Assembly (NCBI GenBank): GCA_964604165.1
Contig: CAZRYF010000004.1
Location: forward strand, 1-64,000
DNA: 64,000 bases
Reading direction: 5' to 3'
DNA from: JAYZDK01 sp964604165
GTDB lineage: Bacteria > Myxococcota_A > UBA796 > CAJQPC01
Both the position numbers and the translations under genes were made by a program. Below are positions 35,235-43,870 of the stretch, one piece after another; within the stretch, counting starts at the first letter, position 1, and the number at the start of each line of letters is the position of its first letter. The notes beneath the pieces were generated by a model, which was not told the DNA's origin, did not search any database, and saw only the letters and a list, made by a program, of their open reading frames with translations.

Positions 35235-36874
35235 AGGAGCGCGCACTGCGGGCAATCCTGGTCCTGATCGGATGTCTGCTCCTGGCGGTCGCTGCCAGCT
35301 GGCCCCTGGCGCCACAGATCTCGGAGGTGACCACAAGCGGCCGCGCCGATGGCGACCTGGGGTACACGCTTTTTGCCCAGTGGTGGTCCTGGCAGGCCCT
35401 CACAGGCGCCGGCTCCTTCTTCGACTGCCCCCTGGTCTACTTTCCCATGGGCCAGAACCTTGCAGGGAGCGTGTGGAACCTCGTGGTGCTCTTTGCCACA
35501 GCGCCATTCCATGAATTCACAGACCCCATCACCGCCTACAACCTGTCGATCCTCGCCATCGCCACAGCGAACGCCGCCGCCTTTTTCATCCTGGGGCAGA
35601 GACTTGGGGGCACACCGGCCGGGGTGTTGGCCGCCGTCTTGGTAAGTGGAATGCCGTATGCATGGTTTGAGCTCTTTGAGGGCCGCCCGGAGCAAGGGTT
35701 TCTCGCACCGGCAGCGCTGTACGCCCTGGCCTTGATTCGCCTTCGAGAGGGACATGCAAGGGCCGTGCTCTGGGTCGGGCTCTCTATGGCCTGGGTGGCC
35801 GCCTGCTACTGGTTCATGGCCCCCCTGCTGGCTGTGGGCCTGCTTCCGGTGTTGGGGCGCTCCCTCACGACCCGGAGCACCTGGACATCTCTCGGCAAGG
35901 CCGCGGGGGTCTGCATGGTTGGCTGTGCGCCCTTTCTTGCCCTGATCCTCCCAAGCATCCTGGGGAAAGGTGGGACCCGCAGCCTGGTGGACACGGGCAA
36001 CGCATCCTTCATGCGCATGAGCAACCGGGTGAACCCCATCGAGGTCCTCCTGCCCCTCGGAGAGATTGGATTCCTGCAGCACAGCATCCCCATTGCAGCG
36101 ACGGTGGGTCTGGTTCTCGCCGCGAGGCACCCGGCAGCCCGGCTCTGGATCGCCGCGGCGATCCTCTCCATCCTGCTGGCCACGGGGATCCCCCTGGCGG
36201 CGCTGGACCTTCTTCCGGGGTTTGATCGTTTCTGGTGGCCTTACCGGGCCCTGGGCGTGGTCGCCGTGGCCATGGCTGGCGCCCTCGCCACCTGGCTGGG
36301 CTCCCTTCCCAGGCGACAACAGTTCGCCGGCCTTTTGGCCCTCGGGCTTCCCCTGGTTCTCCAGGGTCGCTCCCTTGTGCTGGGAGCGGTCCAACACGGC
36401 GATCCAAACCTGCCCACCTCCCCGTTGGACCCCTCCGCCCGGGGCTTCTGGTTTGACCGAAACCTGCCGGATTGGGTGCAACAGCCCCACGAATCCGGCG
36501 CCGTGCTTGTCTTTCCCTTTCCCTCCGTCCAAAACCACGCCCACAGGTTTCGTCCCTACCACGGGCTCCCCACCGCCATGGGAGACGGAGTCGGGGAGCC
36601 CTTGATCCGCCCAGAGAGCTTCAACGCCCTCCTCTCCCAGAACCGCTTTCTCGCGGCCTGGGCCGCCGGCCAGGAACCTCCGCAGGATGCCGCTGCCCTG
36701 GATCGGATTCGGGAAATGGGCTTCCGGTGGATCCTCTGGGTCCTGCCCGACCCCAAGGCCCACCCGGAGCACTCCGCTCGGTGGCGAGGCGAAGCCCACC
36801 AACTGGAGCCGCTTCTGGGTGTACCCAACGTACAGGAAGACACGCTTCTGGTCTGGGACCTCGACCTACGATAG
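35231..36874 (+). CDS. Polytopic membrane protein, GT-C/YfhO-like paralogue
   Basis: 547 residues from an ATG with AGGAG 5 nt upstream. The first periplasmic loop is DGDLGYTLFAQWW, comparable to other GT-C acidic loops. About ten spans, then a soluble C-terminal part with GAVLVFPFP near residue 424 and MGFRWILWVLPD near residue 497. These match the two C-terminal motifs of the proteins at 1611-3899, 3896-5644 and 47869-49521. It is co-translated with the preceding membrane protein, and a DUF3050 gene follows within 10 bp. Confidence 0.75.
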   Translation: MKERALRAILVLIGCLLLAVAASWPLAPQISEVTTSGRADGDLGYTLFAQWWSWQALTGAGSFFDCPLVYFPMGQNLAGSVWNLVVLFATAPFHEFTDPITAYNLSILAIATANAAAFFILGQRLGGTPAGVLAAVLVSGMPYAWFELFEGRPEQGFLAPAALYALALIRLREGHARAVLWVGLSMAWVAACYWFMAPLLAVGLLPVLGRSLTTRSTWTSLGKAAGVCMVGCAPFLALILPSILGKGGTRSLVDTGNASFMRMSNRVNPIEVLLPLGEIGFLQHSIPIAATVGLVLAARHPAARLWIAAAILSILLATGIPLAALDLLPGFDRFWWPYRALGVVAVAMAGALATWLGSLPRRQQFAGLLALGLPLVLQGRSLVLGAVQHGDPNLPTSPLDPSARGFWFDRNLPDWVQQPHESGAVLVFPFPSVQNHAHRFRPYHGLPTAMGDGVGEPLIRPESFNALLSQNRFLAAWAAGQEPPQDAAALDRIREMGFRWILWVLPDPKAHPEHSARWRGEAHQLEPLLGVPNVQEDTLLVWDLDLR

Positions 36875-36884
36875 TTTCGAGGTG

Positions 36885-37841
36885 ATGGCCTCGATGTTCC
36901 CAGAAGAAAGCCCGGAAAAGCGAAAGTTCCAACGGCTGGAATCCCACTTGCAGCCCACCCGGGATGCCCTGGTGACCCACTGGGTCTACCCCCAGGTCAA
37001 GGACAGCGATTCTCTGCGCACCTTCATGGCCTCCCATGTGTTCGCTGTCTGGGACTTCATGACGCTGCTCAAGACCCTCCAGCGGGACCTCACGTGCATC
37101 GACACCCCTTGGATGCCTCCCCCCGACCGGGACAACGCGCGGCTCATCAACGAGATCGTCCTGGCTGAGGAGAGCGACGAGGTGCGACCCGGCGTCTACA
37201 TGAGCCACCTGGAGTTGTACCTTTGCGCCATGGAGGAAAGGGGCGCCAACCATGGTCCCCTTGATCGCTTTCTGGAGGCGATGCGGGCGGGCAGGGGCCC
37301 AGAAGAGAGCCTGCACACGCTGCCCATTCCCGGAGGCACCAAAGACTTTGTGGTCACCACTTTGGAGCTTGCCCAGGGAGAACCCCACGAAGTCGCGGCG
37401 GCCTTCCTGTTCGGACGAGAAGCCATCATCCCAGACATGTTCAAGGAGCTCCTGGACCAACCGGTCATCAACCCCTTCACCTCTGGTCGGGTGGGGGAAC
37501 ATGTACGACGCGCACAGCGCCTGTTCAGCCGCAGGCTCGCCCCGCACTTGACCCGGTCCAGGGAAATCCAACAGGGCCCCGGCCCCCAGGCGCTCCGTCT
37601 CTACCTGGAGCGACACGTCGAGCTGGATGGAGACCAACACGGCCCCATGGGGGAGCGCCTGCTGATGCGCCTCTGCGGAACAGACGAAGCGCGATGGAAG
37701 GGTGCAGAGAGTGCGGCAGCCCGTGCCCTGAAGGCGCGTCACCGCATGTGGGATTCCGTCGCAAAGACCCTGGCCTCCGGTGAGATCGACGGCTGGGACC
37801 CGGCCGTGCTCAAGCCCGCGCTCGTCCTACCTTCCAAATAG
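36885..37841 (+). CDS. DUF3050 family protein
   Basis: About 318 residues; starts at 36885 or 36894 both fit, the upstream GAGG favouring the latter by spacing. DUF3050 is recognisable throughout: RLESHLQPTRDALVTHWVY, SLRTFMASHVFAVWDFMTLL and LINEIVLAEESDE. The fold is thought to be heme-oxygenase-like and all-helical. HVFAVWDF and the EESDE stretch hold His and acidic residues that could bind metal. The function is unknown. Its last 32 bp overlap the convergent radical SAM gene. Confidence 0.85.
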   Translation: MASMFPEESPEKRKFQRLESHLQPTRDALVTHWVYPQVKDSDSLRTFMASHVFAVWDFMTLLKTLQRDLTCIDTPWMPPPDRDNARLINEIVLAEESDEVRPGVYMSHLELYLCAMEERGANHGPLDRFLEAMRAGRGPEESLHTLPIPGGTKDFVVTTLELAQGEPHEVAAAFLFGREAIIPDMFKELLDQPVINPFTSGRVGEHVRRAQRLFSRRLAPHLTRSREIQQGPGPQALRLYLERHVELDGDQHGPMGERLLMRLCGTDEARWKGAESAAARALKARHRMWDSVAKTLASGEIDGWDPAVLKPALVLPSK

Positions 37842-39288
37842 GCGAGCTGCCCTCACTCATTCGCAGAAGCGACCGAGCGGATCGTGCGTATTGAAGCAGG
37901 TCCCGCGGGTGGTGGACCCGGCCAAACGCCTGGCGCACGTACTCGCCCCGGAAATAGAATTGGCGGATGGCAGACTTGTGAATGCGCCGCATGTCCTCGG
38001 GAAGCAACTCCCCGGGTGCGTACTCCGGGTAGGTGACCTCCCCGCGCATGAACCGGTCGAAGACATCCGGGGAAGCCTTTCCTTCCTGCACCGCACGGTG
38101 GAAGAGCCTGGTGCCGGGCACGAGCACCATGATGTGGAACTCCACGTACGCCGCCTGGATCTCCTTCACCATGTCCACGCTGGTCTGCATGTCGTCCAGA
38201 GTCTCGTCCGGATGGCCGAAGATAATGGTGCAGGCCGACTCAATTCCCAGCCGGTTTGCCGCCGAAAACACCTCCTTCACCTTGTCATCAGAGAAGTCCT
38301 TGGTCATGGCCAGGCGATGGTCGTAGACCCCGCTCTCCAGGCCAAATCCTATCTTTCGAAGGCCCGCTCTTCGCATCAACGCCAGGAGTTCCTCATCCAC
38401 CAGGTCAACCCGTGTCTTGGCGCCCCAAGGCACGGAGACACCTGCCTCGATCAAGGCGTGACAAAAGTCTTCCACGTAGCTTCGGGACACCGTGAAGGTC
38501 TCGTCGATCATCTCCAGGTACCCGGGACGGTACCGATTCACCGTGTCCACGACGTCCCCCACGATGACATCCACATCTACCCAGCGGGACTTGTTGAACA
38601 TGGAGTTCGGGGAGGCGCTGCTGCAATAGCAAAAGGGACACTTGTAAGGACAGCCGCGACTGGCCAGGGCAAGCTCAAGGGGACCCGAGAAAGGCAGCTT
38701 GTAGTTGGGGGCCCGCATGAGTGAACGATCTGGAAGATAGTCATTCAGGTCTTCTATGAGCACCGACTCCCGGGTGAAGACCTCTTCGCCCTCGGCAATC
38801 ACGATGCCGGGAATGTCCTCCGGCTTGCCTTCTCCGCGGATCAGTGCGCGGCACAGGGAGGAAAAGGACTCCTCCCCCTCCCCCGCGATGCCGTACCGAA
38901 GGCCCAGCTTGGCCACGACCTCAGGCTCCACGGTCGGGTAGGGTCCCCCCACCACCACCTCGTACCCGCGGCCTCGCATAAAGTGAACCATTTGGTAGAC
39001 GCTGCGCAGGTTGGCCACAAGCAAGCTGATTCCCACGACCTTTGCTCCCTCGCAGCGCCGGGCCAAGGCCTCCAGAGTCATGGACTCGGTGTTGGAATCG
39101 ATGCCCTCCACACTGAATCCCGCCCGACGCAGGGCCCCCGCGATCGAGAGCAAGCCTACAGGCGGGTAGAGAAACTCCTGTGTCGGGAGGTCCATCACCA
39201 GGGGATCCGACAACAACGCCGTCCGCACCCCCGGGCCAAACGGCGGGTAGAGGTAGCTTGGGTTGATAAGAATGACGTCTACAGCCAT
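37810..39288 (-). CDS. Cobalamin-binding-type radical SAM protein
   Basis: 492 residues from the ATG at 39288 (MAVDVILINPSYLYPPFGPG), which has GGAG 5 nt upstream. N-terminal B12-like domain: SIAGALRRAGFSVEGID, VVGISLLVANL and VVVGGPYPTVEPE. Cluster motif CPYKCPFC (Cys213, Cys217, Cys220), then LEMIDETFTVSRSYVEDFC and LRKIGFGLESGVYDH. The C-terminal IRQFYFRGEYVRQAF is a weaker version of the tail motif in two other radical SAM proteins here. It is divergent from the next radical SAM gene with a 44-bp gap. Confidence 0.87.
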   Translation of the reverse strand: MAVDVILINPSYLYPPFGPGVRTALLSDPLVMDLPTQEFLYPPVGLLSIAGALRRAGFSVEGIDSNTESMTLEALARRCEGAKVVGISLLVANLRSVYQMVHFMRGRGYEVVVGGPYPTVEPEVVAKLGLRYGIAGEGEESFSSLCRALIRGEGKPEDIPGIVIAEGEEVFTRESVLIEDLNDYLPDRSLMRAPNYKLPFSGPLELALASRGCPYKCPFCYCSSASPNSMFNKSRWVDVDVIVGDVVDTVNRYRPGYLEMIDETFTVSRSYVEDFCHALIEAGVSVPWGAKTRVDLVDEELLALMRRAGLRKIGFGLESGVYDHRLAMTKDFSDDKVKEVFSAANRLGIESACTIIFGHPDETLDDMQTSVDMVKEIQAAYVEFHIMVLVPGTRLFHRAVQEGKASPDVFDRFMRGEVTYPEYAPGELLPEDMRRIHKSAIRQFYFRGEYVRQAFGRVHHPRDLLQYARSARSLLRMSEGSSPIWKVGRARA

Positions 39289-39332
39289 GCGGACTCCAGG
39301 CACCATCATGGCATGGGAACTATGATGGCCCC

Positions 39333-40775
39333 ATGGCCCGCGTGCTCTTTCTCCAGGACAATGGGATCAACGAATCCCTTGCCCTGACGGAACTTTCCGC
39401 CTTTCTCCAGGCAAGGGGACACACCACTGCTCTGTTTCTGGAGCAGGAGGAACCAGCGCTGGATCGGGTCATGGCCCAATGGAACCCCGACCTCGCCGTG
39501 ATTCCCTGCAACGTGGCAGCCCACAGCACCGCGCTGCGGCTGGCGGCCCGTCTCAAGGAGGCCGTGCCAGGATGCACCACGATTCTCGGGGGAACCCACG
39601 CCACCTTCGATCCCGATCTCGCCCTGGCGGCCGCCGTCGACGCGGTCTGTGTGGGGGAAGCCGAGGTGGCCGTGGCAGCAGCCGCCGAGTGCACGGACAA
39701 CCACCAGGCGATTGACGACGTCCCCAACCTCGCAATGACCAGGAACGGCACTCTGGTGAAGAACCCACTGGCCCCCCTGGTGGAGGACTTGGATGCGCTG
39801 CCATTGCCCGATCGCAACCTCTACTTTCGCTACCCGTTCATGGCGCGGTTTCCCTGGAAGAAGTTCACGACGGGCCGGGGCTGCGTGCACAGCTGCGCGT
39901 TCTGCTGGAACCCAGGGGTGCGGGACATGTACGAGGCTGGAGGCCGCTTCACCCGCCGCAAATCTCCGGCGCGGGCAGTGGAGGAGGTGGCCTCAGTCCT
40001 GGCACAGCACCCCCTGGACATGGTCCACTTCTCAGACGACTTGTTCACCCACCGTCCGGCATGGCTCGAGGCGTTCGCGCCCCTGTACCGGGACCGGGTG
40101 GGGCTCCCCTTTACCTGCAACAGCTCCATCGAGCTGGTGACCCCCCGGGCCGTGAATGCCCTGGCTGCAGCCGGGTGTCGTGGCGTGGCCATCGGGCTTG
40201 AGACCGGGAACGAGACCCTGCGCACACAGATCCTGAAGAAGACCGTGACCAACGATGACGTGCGCCGGGCCGCCGCATTGATCAAGAACGCGGGCCTGGA
40301 GCTCACCACCTTCAACATGTTGGCTTGTCCCGGGGAAACCCTGGAGGATGCCTTCAGCACCATTGCCTTGAACCGTGAGATCGGTACCGACCACATCCGC
40401 CTCTCTCTCGCGGTCCCCATTCCCTTCTCAGACTGGGAGCGCCAGGCGCAAGAGGAGGGGCTTCTCCAGGCCGACTACGCCGGGAGCCGGGTCGAAGGGC
40501 TGTCCCGCCCGGAGGTGGCCTTCGCCACGGAAGAGGTCTTGGCGTTTCGAAACCTGTACTACCTGTTTCGCCCCCTGGTGCACCATCCGCGGCTTGAACC
40601 GCTCGTGCGCCGCCTGATCCGCCTGCCCACCACGCGGCCTCTGGAGATCCTGCGGCTGCTGGGCGCCTACGAGGAGAAGCGCATCTACCACCTGGGCTGG
40701 CGAGAAGGGCTGCGGTTCTTCTCCCACGTGGGGGATCCCCGAAACCGCACCACCAACTACGTGGCGCTCATCTGA
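39333..40775 (+). CDS. Cobalamin-binding-type radical SAM protein
   Basis: 480 residues. N-terminal B12-like domain: ARVLFLQDNGINESLAL, LAVIPCNVAAHST and TILGGTHATFDPD. The opening resembles the family in which the cobalt ligand is absent or replaced. Cluster motif CVHSCAFC (Cys184, Cys188, Cys191), then DMVHFSDDLFTHRPAWLEAF and GVAIGLETGNETLR. The C-terminus is Leu/Arg-rich (LVRRLIRLPTTRPLEILRLL) and may touch the membrane. The substrate is unknown. It forms a divergent pair with the preceding radical SAM gene. Confidence 0.87.
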   Translation: MARVLFLQDNGINESLALTELSAFLQARGHTTALFLEQEEPALDRVMAQWNPDLAVIPCNVAAHSTALRLAARLKEAVPGCTTILGGTHATFDPDLALAAAVDAVCVGEAEVAVAAAAECTDNHQAIDDVPNLAMTRNGTLVKNPLAPLVEDLDALPLPDRNLYFRYPFMARFPWKKFTTGRGCVHSCAFCWNPGVRDMYEAGGRFTRRKSPARAVEEVASVLAQHPLDMVHFSDDLFTHRPAWLEAFAPLYRDRVGLPFTCNSSIELVTPRAVNALAAAGCRGVAIGLETGNETLRTQILKKTVTNDDVRRAAALIKNAGLELTTFNMLACPGETLEDAFSTIALNREIGTDHIRLSLAVPIPFSDWERQAQEEGLLQADYAGSRVEGLSRPEVAFATEEVLAFRNLYYLFRPLVHHPRLEPLVRRLIRLPTTRPLEILRLLGAYEEKRIYHLGWREGLRFFSHVGDPRNRTTNYVALI

Positions 40776-42228
40776 CGGCCAGCACCATGGCCCAGCCTTG
40801 GGCGGTGGTGAAAAAGGCAGTGGGTGTTGCCTCCAGAAACGCCAGGTCCGGGGAGCGGAGGGGCCAGATGCCGTCGATTCCAGTCACCACCAGGTAGTGG
40901 GGCGGGTCTGTCTCCCATCGGGCCATCTCCCAGGGAGAGGGAACCACCGAGAGCCTGCGATCCGCGCGGCGCACCACGGGCCCGCTGCCAAAAGTAGCCC
41001 CCACCACGGCATCCTCGGGTGTATGCATCGACAACCAGGCGGCAGCCTGCTCGGCCTCGGGACTCATGGCGGGCCAGAACTTCCCCTCCAGGTGGGTCTG
41101 GGGAAGCCAGACCACCGCCAGGCCCCCCACAGCTCCCCAGGGGCCCAGTTGGGCGGCATTGCGACCGGGAAGGCGACTCGCGGCCGCTGCCAAGGCCACC
41201 GCCCCCAGAAGGGCTTCCACCGCCAGCACCGGCAACAGGTTCTTCAAGGGCATGCCCAGGTCCAAACCCATGGGGGCAAGGGCCAAGAGCACCGCGGGCG
41301 CGGACACCAACCCCAAAGCCCCCAGGGTTCTGCGACAGGACCCGTTTCTCCAAGCCACGACGAGCCCCGCGAGCGCCAGCAAGTGGAACCACAAGGGCAC
41401 CTCCTGCTGAAAAATCCTGCCCACCACGAACAGTGACGCGAGCGCGTCCACCGACTGGGCAGGGCCAGCTTCCGCTTGCTGCAACCAGCTGCGAAACGGA
41501 GTCGCAGTCGCCCCCACGCCCCACAAGTGGATCAACCACCGCACGGGAAACAGGTCCAAGAGCGGCGCCCCCTTCAGCTCCCAGGAGCGGGCGGAAAGGG
41601 AGAGTGTCCCAAAATGAAGGGCCAACCAAGAAAGGTAGGCGCCTGCCACAGCCACCACACCCAGGATCGCCGGCAGCGCCTTTCGGGTCAGGACCAGCGC
41701 ACCCGCACAAAACACCGCGGCATGGACGATGCCCTCGGGCCGCATCCACAGCGCAAGACCCGCCAGCGCGCCTGCCGCCCACCTGGACCGCGAACTCTCC
41801 CGGCCCAACAGAATGGCCCAGGAAAGAAGCATGAGCCCCACTGCCCCCAACCGGGGATCCGACGTCAACCCGTAAAACCGAAACACAGGGAACAACACCA
41901 CCATGGAAGCTGCAATGGGAAGCGCACTTGGAAAGAGGCGGCCAGCCAGCATCCCCATGCCCAGCGCCAACAACGCTGCCCCCAACGCCGACACCGCCAC
42001 CGCAGCAGCCCACGGGCCAAACACCAGGGAAAGAGCGCCCGACAACAAGGGATAGAGCGGAGGATAGGCGACAAGCTCCAGGGAGGCGCAGTCCAAAAAG
42101 GAAGGCGCCAGCCCCAGGCTGCACCGCCCCACATCGACCATTTCCATGGCATCCGGGTTCAGAGACGGATTCCCCACCATTGCCAGCGCCAACAGGACAA
42201 AGCCAGGAATCCAAACCGCCCGGTTCAC
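40768..42228 (-). CDS. GT39-like membrane glycosyltransferase
   Basis: 486 residues from a GTG start overlapping the upstream stop (GTGA). GT-C/ArnT-PMT features: after the first span, NPSLNPDAMEMVDVGR with the acidic residue expected of the catalytic loop, and AYPPLYPLLSGALS as the second loop. About ten spans, then a soluble domain starting AAAWLSMHTPEDAVVGATF, typical of GT39-like bacterial proteins. It should move sugar from a polyprenyl-phosphate donor onto a lipid or protein outside the membrane. It overlaps the convergent radical SAM gene by 8 bp. Confidence 0.8.
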   Translation of the reverse strand: MNRAVWIPGFVLLALAMVGNPSLNPDAMEMVDVGRCSLGLAPSFLDCASLELVAYPPLYPLLSGALSLVFGPWAAAVAVSALGAALLALGMGMLAGRLFPSALPIAASMVVLFPVFRFYGLTSDPRLGAVGLMLLSWAILLGRESSRSRWAAGALAGLALWMRPEGIVHAAVFCAGALVLTRKALPAILGVVAVAGAYLSWLALHFGTLSLSARSWELKGAPLLDLFPVRWLIHLWGVGATATPFRSWLQQAEAGPAQSVDALASLFVVGRIFQQEVPLWFHLLALAGLVVAWRNGSCRRTLGALGLVSAPAVLLALAPMGLDLGMPLKNLLPVLAVEALLGAVALAAAASRLPGRNAAQLGPWGAVGGLAVVWLPQTHLEGKFWPAMSPEAEQAAAWLSMHTPEDAVVGATFGSGPVVRRADRRLSVVPSPWEMARWETDPPHYLVVTGIDGIWPLRSPDLAFLEATPTAFFTTAQGWAMVLAVR

Positions 42229-43046
42229 GGGGAAGACTCCAAACCCGACGCTGCAAACCGGACCAGCAAAGCGGCTGCCCCCGATTCGCCGGGGGAGTGG
42301 ATGGGCACCAGATCCGATGCCCCCAAGCCTGCCAGCTCCAGTGATGCAGCGACCGACAAAGCGCCGGGGCTACCGACCAGGTCCAACAAGGAAGCAATCG
42401 CGCTCTCCCGGGGCAGGGTCCGCGCCAACACATAGACGGCCAACACCCGGGCGCTCGTGGTGGAGTCGCCCTCCAAGACGCCCCGGGCAATTTCGGCTCC
42501 CCGGGGTCCCATGCCCGCCACCACTTCCGCCGCCAGGAGCGCCAGGTCCTCTTCGGCCTCCCGAAACCGGGCCGGCACATCAAAGGAATGCCCCATGGCG
42601 CTTGCCAACCCTTCTTCCACTGCAAGCTGCACTGCCGCTGCCCTCTCGTCCACACAAAGCAGCCCCTCTCCACACAGGCCCCGCAAGTGAGCCCACGCGA
42701 CGGGGTCCAGGGCCAATCCCAGAAAGGCATCCAAGTGCTCCGCCTGCACACCCTCCACGGCGGACACAAAGGGAGAGAGCCACATGCGCAGCGGGAGAGA
42801 CACGGCCGTTGAAGAGAGGCGGGCGATCTCCTGGTCCGAAATTGACTCCAACTTTCGAGTGGACCTGCCCGCCGCAGAAAGGGCCGGGTGCGCAAGAGAC
42901 TGCTCCCACCCCGGGGCCAACCTTCCGCCGTCCGAGGAGGAGAGGACAAACCGTGCACGGGCTTTGGCCCCCACGGCCAGAAGACCCACCACCAGGAGAA
43001 CCCAAGGGGCATGCCACCGGAATCGGCGATGCAGGTGACGGAACAG
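42225..43046 (-). CDS. Membrane-anchored helical-repeat protein
   Basis: About 273 residues if it starts at a CTG at 43046 (LFRHLHRRFRWHAPWVLLVV), which has a perfect GGAGG 5 nt upstream and yields a basic N-terminus followed by one membrane span. The nearest ordinary start is a GTG at 42992-42995, which has no ribosome-binding site and would cut the anchor short. The rest is helical with HEAT-like Ala/Leu repeats (AREVLEGDSTT-type turns, SARVLAVYVLARTL, SVAASLELAGLG). No family was identified. It is translationally coupled to the GT39-like gene downstream. Confidence 0.6.
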   Translation of the reverse strand: MFRHLHRRFRWHAPWVLLVVGLLAVGAKARARFVLSSSDGGRLAPGWEQSLAHPALSAAGRSTRKLESISDQEIARLSSTAVSLPLRMWLSPFVSAVEGVQAEHLDAFLGLALDPVAWAHLRGLCGEGLLCVDERAAAVQLAVEEGLASAMGHSFDVPARFREAEEDLALLAAEVVAGMGPRGAEIARGVLEGDSTTSARVLAVYVLARTLPRESAIASLLDLVGSPGALSVAASLELAGLGASDLVPIHSPGESGAAALLVRFAASGLESSP

Positions 43047-43081
43047 GGGCCCTCCGGTGCCGCCAGGATATCAATGATCCC

Positions 43082-43870
43082 ATGATGACCTGGTGGCTAT
43101 GGCTGGCTTGCAGTGGCTCCGCACCGGATCCGGCTGCCGCCATGGACCCGGAACAGTCGAGCGTCCAGGCCTGCGACGCCGGAGACCTTTCAGCTTGCGA
43201 TGACTTGGGGCTGCTCCTGGTGGAACGGGGCGTGTTCCCAGGGGCGGAGGCAAGATTTGCCACCGCCTGCGACGGCGGGCTTGGAAGAGCGTGCGCCCAC
43301 CGGGCGGGGCTCTATGCAGACGGCCTCATCGGTCCCCGCAATCCCGAAAGAGCCCGGGCCCTTCTGGCGGAGGGCTGCCAAAGGGATTGTGCTGCCTGCT
43401 GTACCGAGCTGGGCGTGATGTGGGAGAACGGCGAGGGAGGCCACGAAGACCCGCGCAAAGCAATTGATCTCTTTGACCTGGGCTGCGCGGGCCGAGACCT
43501 GGCTGGATGTGCCCACTTTGGCCTTGCAGCGTGGCAGCATTCGGAGCTGGGCATTGATCCGTCCCGCGCCCGCCTGGTCCTGACCAGGGCCTGCGATGCC
43601 AAGGGAGCCGACGCCTGCCACCACCTGTCCCGGTTTGTCCTGGAGGGTCTCGGAGGAGAATCCGACCCGGCGGCCTCCCGAAACCTGGTGAGGAAGTCCT
43701 GTACCTTGGGCAGCAGCCTGGGCTGTGACGCCCTCGCCTTTCACCTGGTCAGGGGCATCGGGGGCGAGACCGACCTGAAGGAGGGCATGACGCTGCTGCG
43801 ATCTGCCTGCAAGAGGGATCTGGAATCGGCCTGTCGGGAGATGGCCAGGCTCGGCCCTGAGTCAGACTGA
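43082..43870 (+). CDS. Cys-rich Sel1-repeat lipoprotein
   Basis: 262 residues. A short signal MMTWWLWLACSGS with a lipobox-like Cys precedes four or five Sel1-like helical repeats of about 36 residues, each with paired Cys: CDAGDLSACDDLGLLLVERG, CDGGLGRACAHRAGLYADG, CAGRDLAGCAHFGLAAWQHS, CDAKGADACHHLSRFVLEGL. Disulfide-bonded Sel1 (Hcp-like) proteins act as periplasmic or secreted binding scaffolds. It is divergent from the helical-repeat gene, and its end overlaps the convergent epimerase gene by 9 bp. Confidence 0.8.
   Translation: MMTWWLWLACSGSAPDPAAAMDPEQSSVQACDAGDLSACDDLGLLLVERGVFPGAEARFATACDGGLGRACAHRAGLYADGLIGPRNPERARALLAEGCQRDCAACCTELGVMWENGEGGHEDPRKAIDLFDLGCAGRDLAGCAHFGLAAWQHSELGIDPSRARLVLTRACDAKGADACHHLSRFVLEGLGGESDPAASRNLVRKSCTLGSSLGCDALAFHLVRGIGGETDLKEGMTLLRSACKRDLESACREMARLGPESD

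Noticed and set aside
35186..36802. Minus-strand frame over the GT-C-like gene at 35231-36874.
   Set aside because: Gly/Gln/Lys-rich antisense shadow. The plus frame has membrane spans and shared motifs.
40757..43012. Long minus-strand frame spanning two genes.
   Set aside because: The Trp/Gly/Arg-rich translation is out of frame with the GT39-like and helical-repeat proteins, which have better features and coupled starts.
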